NCBI GenBank assembly: GCA_030248065.1
Contig: JASAMV010001038.1
Location: 80,027-144,026, forward strand
Direction of reading: 5' to 3'
DNA: 64,000 bases
Source of the DNA: Rhynchonema sp. JSB1_4
Taxonomy: Eukaryota; Nematoda; Chromadorea; Monhysterida; Xyalidae
Made by a program: the position numbers and the translations under genes. Each line of letters opens with the position of its first letter. The stretch's first letter is position 1. The notes under the pieces are model-generated. The model saw nothing but the letters and a program-made list of their open reading frames with translations, had not been told where the DNA came from and made no database searches. Shown in pieces: positions 38,410-47,889 of the stretch.

Positions 38410-38821
38410 TATATCGGATTTATATCGAAAAAAATGGTCGGAAAAAAAGGAAAAAGAAGGAAATATTTCCTTTTTTTCCTTTTTCCTGTTCGGAAAGAAA
38501 ATGAGGGAAAAAATTTTTTTCCCAACTGTTCCGGCCGCCCGGCCCGAAGCTTCTGAACTTCTGAAATCTGAAGCAGTGCTGTGGCTGGGCGGGGGGGGGG
38601 GGGTGGGGGGTCCCCCCAATGGTACCCTACCCGCCCCGGCCTGGTACGCTACCCCCCTACCCGCCCCGCTCTGGTACCCTACCCGCCCCGATTTTTACCC
38701 TAAAAAGTGCAAAAAATTTCGCGCTGCGCGCGATATATGTACTTTTTAGTACATAAAAACAGGCACGCGAAAAAACTTGTGTTGTACCCTACCCGCCCCG
38801 AAAAATCTTCCCCCTCCCCCC

Positions 38822-39688
38822 CAGTGTAGTACTTGGTCAGGGTCAGTGTAGTGGCAGGCAGATGGTTGCAAGGTACCCTTGGGGGGGGGGATGGATCCAG
38901 ATGGTTGCAAGGTACCCCCCTACCCAGCCTCCAGAAGGTTGCAAGGTACCCCTGGGGTCCGAAAAAAGGGTGTTTTTTGCATGCATTATACAGCAAATTT
39001 GGCCGAAAAATTGGTACTTTTTTGCATTTTGGCCGAAAATTTGCCTAAAATACCTATTATATGGAGCTTTGCGCGCGGAGCGCGCGATTTTTGGGGTTTT
39101 GAGGTCGAAAAACACCCATTTTTGCCTATAAAAACCATAAATTGATGGTTGCAAGGTACCCTCCGGGGTGGTTGCAAGGTACCTACCCTTCCCCCCCCCC
39201 CCATCCCCCCCAAGGGGTGGTTGCAAGGTACCTACTCCTTAGGGGGGAATCCCCCCCCATCCCCCCCCCCAACCACTACACTGGTCAGGGTGTTGACGAT
39301 AGATAGATTGAGACCCGAAATGTGTTGACGATAGATAGATGACCCAAGTCCGAAATCTGGGGGGGGGTCGCCAAAAATCAAGGTATAGTATAGTGTACTA
39401 AGTTGGTAATAATGTGTAAATATTAATGAAAATGTACTTAGATGTACTAAATCCGCGCGTAGCGCGCGATTTTTTGCCTATTTGGGACAAAAAATACCGA
39501 TTTTGAGCCATTTTGAGGCAAAAATACCCATTTTGGGGTCGAAATGTGTTGACGATAGATAGATTGTTCCCAGAATTTGTTGACGATAGATAGATTTGCC
39601 CACAAGTGTTGACGATAGATAGATGAAATCAAAAAGTGTTGACGATAGATAGATGAATTTGGGGGGGACCCCCCCAAGTACTACCCTG
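38822..39688. mobile_element. Element H: second copy of family C, nested in G
   Basis: The ends CAGTGTAGTACTTGG and AAGTACTACCCTG are flanked by CTCCCCCC (38814-38821, 39689-39696). It carries the same TCTATCTATCGTCAACAC words as C, in reverse orientation, and a GCGCGTAGCGCGC palindrome near 39457. Confidence 0.87.
38844..39283. mobile_element. Element I: 440-bp hAT-type MITE nested in H
   Basis: The ends are CAGTGTAGTGGCAGG and CCACTACACTG, and the duplication GTCAGGGT lies at 38836-38843 and 39284-39291. The word GGTTGCAAGGTACC is repeated about six times, with an internal GCGCGCGGAGCGCGC palindrome near 39071. Confidence 0.92.
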
Positions 39689-40332
39689 CTCCCCCCCAAA
39701 CCGGATTTCCCCCCCCCCCCAAGATCCCAGGTACACTACCCCCTACCCGCCCCGGATTTTTCCACCTATGTACCCTACCCGCCCCGCAAAAGTAGCCACA
39801 GCACTGATCTGAAGTGACTTATTTTACTGAAAAAGTAGGGATTGTTTGTCAAAAATACTAAAATTTCTGACGAATTCGGCAAGTAAGAGATCAGTGTTGT
39901 CTATCTGACGACTTTTTCGTGGAAAACAATGAACTTTCAACCAAAAAAATTGGGTCAAAAAAATCGCAAAATTATGACAAAAATTGGGTTGAAATCTGAG
40001 CCGAAAATTCGGTCCGGGCCGGGCCGGCCAAACCCGGCCCGATTGCGACCTCTGATTTGGGTCCTCCCCTCCCCCCTTCCCCCCAGGTGGGTACGTCTGT
40101 TCCCCCTCCGAAAAAGGGGTTACCGCCCAGTGTAGTGGCAGGCCCATGTGTGGGAGGGAGGTAAGTATGATGCGGAGTTGGGACCGGAAGCGGGAGAGGT
40201 ATGATTTTGGTCACCCAAAAAGGCGACAAAACACCGTTTTTGTGATACAATTTTGGCCAAAAAATGAGGTAAAAATAGTACTTTTTCCAAATTTTCGCCG
40301 AAAATCGCCTAAAAATAGGTATTATGGGTGGG

Positions 40333-41236
40333 CAGTGTTGGAGGTACTCTGGAGGGGGATACCTACTGTACCGCGCTCGGAGAGGGGGGATACCTACCAG
40401 TGTTGGAGGTACTCTGGAGGGGGGATACCTACTGTACCGCGCTCGGAGAGGGGGGGATACCTACTGTACCAGAGCCGATGGCCTGGGGGGGTTATGTACC
40501 TAGGGGGGGTTGGGGGGGTTAGGTTTTGGGGTGAAAATTTTTTATGTGTTTATTATGTGTGGAATCGTGTGAAAACGTAGTATTTGCGCGCGTAGCGCGC
40601 GAATTTCGGGTAATTTGAGGTAAAAAACACTGATTTTGCACTAATTTCGGCCATTTTGGTCAAAAATTGGCACTTTTGGGGCAAAATCGGGGGGGGGGAT
40701 ACCTACTGTACCGGGGTGAAAATCGGGGGGGATACCTACTGTACCATGCCAAACATCGGGGGGGATACCTACAGTACCCGGCGAGGGGGATCCCTACGGA
40801 ACTGGGGGGGGCTACCCCCCCCCCCCCCCAAACCCCCCCCCCCACCTCCAACACTGATACCTACTGTACCAGAGCCGATGGCCGGGGGGGGTTTTGTAAC
40901 CGGGGGGGGGGTTCGGTTTTGGGGTGAAAATTTTTTATGTGTTTATTATGTGTGGAATCGTGTGAAAACGTAGTATTTGCGCGCGTAGCGCGCGAATTTG
41001 GGGTAATTTGAGGTAAAAACCACTGATTTTACACTAATTTTGGCCATTTTGGTCAAAAATTGGCACTTTTGAGGCAAAATCGGGGGGATACCTACTGTAC
41101 CGGGGTGAAAATCGGGGGGGATACCTACTGTACCATGCCAAACATCGGGGGGGATACCTACTGTACCAGGCGAGGGGGGCTACCTACTGTACTGGGGGGG
41201 GGCTACCCCCCAAACCCCCCCCCACCTCCACCACTG
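40333..41236. mobile_element. Element K: hAT-type MITE nested in A2
   Basis: The ends are CAGTGTTGGAGGTACTC and CCACCTCCACCACTG, and the duplication TGGGTGGG lies at 40325-40332 and 41237-41244. The word GGGGATACCTACTGTACC is repeated, with a GCGCGCGTAGCGCGCG palindrome near 40979. A sister copy (K') sits inside it. Confidence 0.92.
40398..40856. mobile_element. Element K': 459-bp copy of K inserted into K
   Basis: The ends CAGTGTTGGAGG and CCTCCAACACTG are flanked by ATACCTAC (40390-40397, 40857-40864), which is part of K's own repeated word. K and K' share interior and palindrome and are very similar, so the self-insertion is young. Confidence 0.93.
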
Positions 41237-41543
41237 TGGGTGGGCTTGCAATTTTTGGGAAAATAAGGTCGAAAAACACCGATTTTCGCCTTAAAACGGT
41301 ATAAAATTGCTTGTGAGAGGTATGATTTGGAGTTGTGAGAGGTAAGTACTCAACCCCCCTCGGGTAACCCCCCTGCCACTGCCATGGACTTCCTGTTCCC
41401 CCTTCGGACCAGGAACTACACTGCTTTTCCTTCAACTTCGGTATTTCATTTTTGTTCCAGACAGATTGAGTTTGGCATTGCTAAATATATCGCACACAAG
41501 CTACAAGCAGGGGACAAACGCACAGTAGGCAGCATCGGCAGAT

Positions 41544-44500
41544 ATGGCCAGCGGCAGCAGCGAGCGAATCAAGTCTCCGTTCGGCCAAATGCTGGATTCG
41601 GTTCGGTCGGCGTGCGAAGAGATCGATATTTGGAGCAGCGAAATGCAACAGGATCTGCCGAAGAAATGGGAGAAGCACGGCGATCTGATCATTCTGCCTG
41701 AGACCTGCTTTCTGCTGCCCGCTTGGCGTAAACTCGGTGGGTATTGGGTTTTGTGTTTTTTGATGATTGATTTATCTTATTAGTTTTATTGGTGTTCAAC
41801 AACGATCGGCTATTGCACATGCACGGGCCAGTAAAAAATATGCTGAAAATGTCGGAGAATGTAAATTACCATAATTTTAGTCACTATGTTTCGCTTATCG
41901 GAACCGCCGTTTTTCCCCCAATAGAAAGGGGCCCAGGGTAGTATCTGGGCGGCCGGGGAAGCGGGTCGGGAGGCTGTAACTATTGTAACGTTTGAAACGT
42001 TGTGTGTAACTTGAAATACGCATGCCCTGGTTCTGTTGAGGGATTGGGGCACTACCCTGCGTTGGATCATGCCGTTTTTTTTCGGTGCAACGCAGTAGCC
42101 ACCTAAAATAATTGTTGAATACATTTATGGCCGTCAGGCAGTCAAATCCATTTCAGATGTCATACGATCTCAAAAAGTATTCTCACCATATATGATTCGT
42201 CGACATTTACAAAAACGCGATGGAACTGAAAAAATGAATTGTGAATTGTGTTTCACAGGTCCGAGACTGTGGCAGTTGGTGTGTGCTTCGTTGCAAGTCA
42301 GTCGTATCGCTCGCAAACGGCGTGTGGCTGCTGATGAATACCGAACGCCGCGCATTGATTTGTTGTTCGGCAAAGATGGATGGGTGGAACATGTGGACAA
42401 CAAAGTCAGGTGTGTTGGCCTGGCTTGTTCCAAGCCGTCTGTGTCACTTGTTGAGCCGTATCAATCTTGAGAGCAAAAACTGCGATCACTCAGGCCAAGC
42501 ACGGTTTGGAACCCATCTTCATAGAGAATCGGAGATACTAATTCCCTCGGCGCAGCGTGAACGTAATTACCAAGCGTATAATTCCGTGGTTATGGGGCTT
42601 TTTCAGTTTTCATGTTCAGATAAATCCTCGCTTATACGGATGCTTCGTGACTCCTTTTCTGACTAATTTTGTTTTTTTTGCATGTGATGCACACCCTATT
42701 TGATGTCCCACAAATCTGGGCAGGCAAGCGAACACAAATTGTAGCCGTGTAATGCTATTTGCTTTGTTCCGATCCCTGAGATTCAGTGACCAGCCAGAGC
42801 CAACAATTATTCAGTTATATCGCAGTATACACAAATTTTGCGCACAATTTTGCCACTGCACACACTCGCGCCCAATTATAAATGACTAGAGCTGAAGCCA
42901 GCTGCACACCTCTGGACTACGGGGTCAGTTGTCAGGTGACTGACCCGAGCGGCTTTATTTTGGCAGCATCACGTTACACGACAAAGCAAACAAGCCCGTT
43001 GCGCCCCCCATCTTTCTGGCGCGTGCAAATAACGCTGAATTCTGAATTGCACTTTTATTTACATTGTTATATTCGCCACCGCCGCAGTGTGTAATGCAAT
43101 TCAATGCGCGTTGCTTATGTTCCAGCTGCAAGCAAAGTTGTTGAGAAATGGCTGTTGCGTTTGCGCGTTTCGTTTTTAGTTGTGAAATGAGGGACCGTGT
43201 TGTAAAAACGTACCCAGTGAAAATTTGGGATCGCAACAGAGATAATGGTGCCGGCCGTCGGCCCTGTTCGTCATGGCATATACAGCATTTTTGGTCACGC
43301 ATTTGAATACTCATAACGTGGTGAACTGAGCTGAGCTAATCTGAAGGATAACGCCAGATTGGAGATTGAAAGATACCGCTTTGATTTTCGTTAGGGAGTT
43401 TCACCACATCCCGACTCTCTATCAATCAATGAAGCATAATTTTTTCTGGACATCTTTCCAGATACCAGTACGATGTGACCAAATGCATGTTCAGTGTCGG
43501 CAATATCAGCGAAAAGCTGCGCGTCGCCTCATTTGACTGCCGACAAGAAGTCGTCGTTGACTTATTCGCCGGTTCGTTGGGATTTGTTATTTTTGGCGTT
43601 TGTTTTTTTCCTATCGTGCTTTTATTCAATTTTTCGAAGGTCGTGACGATGGGTATTGCAATACAAATACTATCGGTCGTTCATACGCCGCAATCGAAAC
43701 AGTTTCTCGTGCAGTCCGTACCGTATAGGGAATCCGCCAGCTCATGGCACTCAACACACAGGCTTGCAGGCTACATTACTGGCATCAATGAATGCATGTA
43801 TTCTCAGCAGTTATGAGTTGAAACATCCCCAAATTTTGCAACAGTGCAGAGAAGTGTTATGTCAAGCAGCATATCAAAACCGAGTAAATTAAAAAGCAGT
43901 CATCAAAGTATGACACTAACCCAAAGTGTACATTTTGTATAGAAAATGGCGTGTGCTGCTGCATGCGCTGTGTCTATAAAAGATGCCACGTGCCGATGCC
44001 GATGGATTGCCTATACTTATTATGTCCATTCTCATATGTTGTTGTGTGTGTCTTTGAGAGAGAAAGGCAAGGCATTTCTGCTCGTCTCTCAAAGGCACGC
44101 GCAACAACAGATGTGCACGCACTGCCCAGGGACCTTTTTTGGGGGGGAGGTGCCCGGCCCGGGACCCCCAACCCCCCTTGGGCCACGGCCCTCACGACCT
44201 CCCGCCTGCGGCGGGGCCCATCGCGGGCGGAGGGGGGAGACCCGGGCTTTTTGGGGGCGGTAGTTCCTGGGGGGGAGGGGGGCCCCTAAGGTACACTAAC
44301 CGCCGCGACAAAGGTACACTAGTACACTAACCGCCGCGCCAGGTACACTAACCGCCTCAATTTTGCCTAAAATCGGCATTTTAGGCCTAAAATGGGCATT
44401 TTTAGGCCTAAAATGGGTGATTTTCAGGTCAATGATGTCAAAAGTCGCCAAAATACCCTTTTTATAGAGAATTTTTTCCAAAAAGGGGAAAAAATCGGTC

Positions 44501-47488
44501 AAATTTTCTACCTCAAAAAGTGACTTTTTCCTGGATTTGGGTCTTCCCCCCCCCCTTCCCCCCAGGGAGGTACACTAACCGCCGCACGGAAAAAAGGGGT
44601 AGGTACACTAACCGCCGCGCCGGACCAGGAACTACACTGTTGTGAAGTATTGAGAAGGTCACGTTGTGGCGTATCCCATGCCAAAAACCATCCGTTATTT
44701 GTACCCAGCGATGGAAACATTTTTCTCTCATTTGTTGATGTTGCAGGCATTGGCTATTTCACACTACCGTACCTGATGCACGCACACGCACAGCATGTCT
44801 ACGCGATTGATTGGAACCCGGATGCGATTGAAGCGTTGGTTCGAAACATTCAGGTGAACAGCGTGCGAGAGACAAAGTGCACCGTGCTGCAGGGCGACTG
44901 TCGAAAAGTGTGTGATGGGTGTTTGGGGTTAATTTAGATGAGAAAAGAAGTGTATTTTACTGTGACTGGAGTTGATCGGTGGAGTTGGCTACACTGAAAT
45001 ATTGGAGCAGTATCCTGGTAATGTCAGAACAGCAGGCTAATAGCCTGAGGCTATGCTAAACAAATTTGTGTGAGGACAAAAAAGTGTATCGAAATTGGTG
45101 GGTGCGGAGTTGGTATCTGCGTCATGGTCGCGTGACTAGAACAGATTCGATCCGTTCCTCCGCTCACCAGCTAGCTGAGAACCGTCATGCCAGTTTCCCG
45201 TCAAATGTCCCCATAGTTGGCCAATATATACGTTCACTTGGTAACGGCAGGGTCTCGATGGAGAAGGTTGACTGTGTGACCTTACACATGTGCATCATTC
45301 TGAGTGCAGGTGGTGCCGTACGGTGTGGCCGATCGCGTCAACGCCGGCCTGATTCCAACGGCGCGCAACTATCTGATGACGGCGTGTCGTGCCCTGAAAC
45401 ATCAGGGTGGCGTCGTGCACGTGCATGAATGCGTGACGCACGCCAAGATGCTGGTGGAGGGCGCGAGTGGTGAGAAAGGTGGGATCGGTTGGCAAGGATT
45501 GTTGGATGTGTTTTGGGTCCTTTCGCCAACACAGTTCGTTGACTTTTGTGAATACGCCACCGATGAAAAACCGATGGATTCTGTCTTCGACCACAACTTG
45601 TCTACTCTCGATGACCTTTACAGATTATTTTATTCATTGACTTCGACACATTTAGATGATCAGCCGCTGGACTATTGATTTGTTCTTTCCAGAAAGTGCG
45701 TCTGTTCCTGATCCGAGTGTGGGAGATGAGTCCAGCGCTGATTCTGGCATTTCCACAACCGAAGAAGGTTTGTGTTCATTCCGTGGTGATTGCGTGATGT
45801 TTGGTTTTGATTTTTGTTAGTTATGTTTTCATTTTTTGAGACCTGACGCTGCCAACCACTAATCAATCAATGACTGTAGGTAATGCATGTTTAGTTGTCC
45901 TTTGGGCGAAACATTCTTCTTTTTCATTTTTATCGGTTGGACGTTTTTGCCATTTTAGGATCGTCTCACGGTTCCAACAGTCCTCCGCCCCCGGACACAA
46001 GCGTAAATGGTGATTCAGACGACGATATAGTGTTGCAGCCAATGAGGAAAGGGTCGAGACGCGAAGTAGGTGCATATGTTGTGTTTTGTGGTGTTTGGTT
46101 GTGCATTTGTTTGGATTTCGTATCCCTGTAAGTTTTACCTGGCTAATCCGGTATTGGACATAGAGTATGTCGTGTTGTGCTTTGTACCGCAGGCTTTTCA
46201 GTTGATTTTTGTGAATTTAGCAAATCGGTTAATAGTGATAACCGTATTTAATTCACAGGATTGCAAACAACAGGACGCTTTTGTCTGCACAAATGAGCGC
46301 TTTTTAGGCAGGCAGCTTGAGCTTGCCGCATAGTCAAATTCTGCTCAGAAAATGTTTTTCTGGTGGCATGGTCATGATATTAGCTTGCCCAACTTGAGAA
46401 ACACGCAAATTATCAAACACACCCCCAACTTCTGGCCGTTTGCATTGTGGTAGCAGCTAATTGGGTGATCCGAGCATGAAATGCCTCGTTCTGCCATCAC
46501 CGGCCCAGTGCAGTCACACAATTTGTGTACTTGAAAGCGCCTGTCATCTGTTTGCAGAAGATCATGCTCGAACTGGCTGCCGAACGTACGCCATCGCCGA
46601 AAGTCGAGCCCGAATTTCTCCGATCGAAATGGTCCAAACTCGACCCGGCCTATCGCTGTTTCGCCGTTGAGTGCGCGGCGCAGCTGATCAAGTTCATGAA
46701 TAATTTGCACGAGGTCAGGCTGTTTGTGAATACAGTCTTTCCTGTTTATTATGGTGACATCAGCCGGACGGGACCCGGGTTCTTGTGTCATTTTGTGAGG
46801 AATACTTTCGAACGGTGATGTGGCTTCCAGGCCAGGCTGTTCGTCTGAGGGTTTCACGTTTGACAGCGCAGACTGTGCTGCCAACACGCTCGGGCCTTCC
46901 GCAGCCGGCCACCCTGTACGAATCGGTGGCACACTGCTTTGGAAAACCAATCTTGACAAAAAGTCGAAAAAGCAAAATGTTTTGAGAATTCTGTCAGTTG
47001 TGTAACCTCGATCCAAAGGTTTTCTAAAGTGTTGATTTCCGTCAGAACCCACTCCGGACTTATCAGAAATGTTTCAGCGTCTGCATACAAGCCATACAAG
47101 GGTTTTGCTGTGCAATATTGTTCGCGTTGAAATTGAAAATCCCGAAGCGAAAAATTGTTCGCGTTGAAAACTCCTTGCACAATAAATTTTGTATTTTATT
47201 TTTATTTCATTTTTTCGGGATTTTTATTTCGGGATTTTCGACCTCACCCATTGTTTCAGTGTTCAGTTGAACAAAACTGAAAGGCACAAATTTATAAAAC
47301 TGACTGTATGAGCGTGATCAATTACGCACATGCGTTTCCAGAAGCCGTCACACACCTACACGTGCACGATCGAGCGAGTCGGCAAGATCAAATCCTACGC
47401 GCCACATATGGATCATCTGGTGTTGGACGCACGCGTACAGTTGGAACCGAATCATGCCATCGATTTTGATGCCGTCTTGACTGTTTGA
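41544..47488 (+). CDS. TYW2: tRNA wybutosine-synthesizing protein 2 (TYW2)
   Basis: Nine exons: 41544-41736, 42259-42409, 43462-43571, 44747-44907, 45310-45469, 45693-45767, 45959-46065, 46558-46713 and 47342-47488. All junctions are GT-AG with compatible phases; the product is 419 residues (human TYW2 about 450). TYW2 transfers the aminocarboxypropyl group of S-adenosylmethionine to the tricyclic base in wybutosine formation at position 37 of tRNA-Phe. Diagnostic segments: GWVEHVDNKVRYQYDVTKCM, then VVDLFAGIGYFTLPY (SAM motif I, about residues 146-158), YAIDWNPDAIEAL, GDCRK, VADRVNAGLIPT and the C-terminal SYAPHMDHLVLD. Unusual: exons 6-7 encode a Ser/Pro/Asp-rich insert (about residues 259-319) not typical of the family. 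A transposon lies in intron 3, 107 bp before exon 4, and the start codon is 120 bp from the transposon nest. Confidence 0.93.
44262..44639. mobile_element. Element L: E-type MITE in TYW2 intron 3
   Basis: The right end CGGACCAGGAACTACACTG stops at 44639; the left end is eroded (GGTAGTTCCTGG at about 44260). The word AGGTACACTAACCGCCGCG is repeated five times, and the inner T-rich GGCCTAAAATGG motifs match element E. The adjoining 44118-44260 is GC-rich simple sequence, perhaps part of another element. No target duplication was found. Confidence 0.75.
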
Positions 47489-47853
47489 TATATCGATTTT
47501 TGTGCAATGTTGTAATTTTGGGGCTTTTTTCAGACATCATTTATTGACAAATATGTTTTTGGACAATTGCGCTTTGTTATGAACATTCTGTCTCAAGCTA
47601 CTGAATATGGATTTTGTGATTGCTGTTCCAGCTTTGATCCTAAATAGAACCCGGCATCAAATTTGAGCTTGTCGCATGGGCCATGTCACATACTGGGCCT
47701 GACCCGATCTAATCACGAATTATTTTTCATTCCCATAACTTTCAACCCTGTTTTGTATTTATTTTCATGTCCGTAAACTCCACACCCGGTTTTGTAATTA
47801 TGCTTCTTCCACTTAATGTTCTTATCTATGTATTATTGAGTTGGTGCCGACGC

Positions 47854-47859
47854 AATAAA
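47854..47859 (+). terminator. Polyadenylation signal candidate for TYW2
   Basis: AATAAA lies 366 bp after the TYW2 stop codon in AT-rich sequence, a plausible 3' UTR length. Confidence 0.45.
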
Positions 47860-47889
47860 CTAACTAAATCCAATCACGACATCTGATGC

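Larger units (their letters stand above)
38574..39806. mobile_element. Element G: hAT-type MITE nested in D2
   Basis: The ends are CAGTGCTGTGGCTGG and AGCCACAGCACTG, and the duplication ATCTGAAG lies at 38566-38573 and 39807-39814. Own length about 358 bp. The repeated word is GTACCCTACCCGCCCCG, with an internal CGCGCTGCGCGCG palindrome near 38722. Confidence 0.92.
38536..40054. mobile_element. Element D2: D-type copy in reverse orientation, left end lost
   Basis: It ends at 40054 with the D terminus (GATTGCGACCTCTG) and contains D's interior in reverse. At 39890-39915 it has the uninterrupted sequence corresponding to D's E and F insertion sites, a natural empty site. It is itself interrupted by element G. 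The CAGAGGT left end is missing. Confidence 0.75.
40128..41388. mobile_element. Element A2: second copy of family A, interrupted by K
   Basis: The left end CAGTGTAGTGGCAGG and interior match element A, including GAGAGGTATGATTT. The right end is altered (CTGCCACTGCCATGG), and I find no matching 8-bp duplication. Element K is inserted inside. Confidence 0.7.
40055..41423. mobile_element. Element J: broken E-type copy around A2
   Basis: E-type word GTACGTCTGTTCCCCCTCCG is present at 40091-40110, and the E-type right end CCAGGAACTACACTG finishes at 41423. The left terminus is not visible. The interior is replaced by A2 and its nested elements. It ends about 120 bp before the TYW2 start codon. 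Confidence 0.6.

Noticed and set aside
46372..47052. A 226-codon minus-strand ORF
   Set aside because: It is antisense to TYW2 exon 8 and the neighbouring introns, and has no domain.
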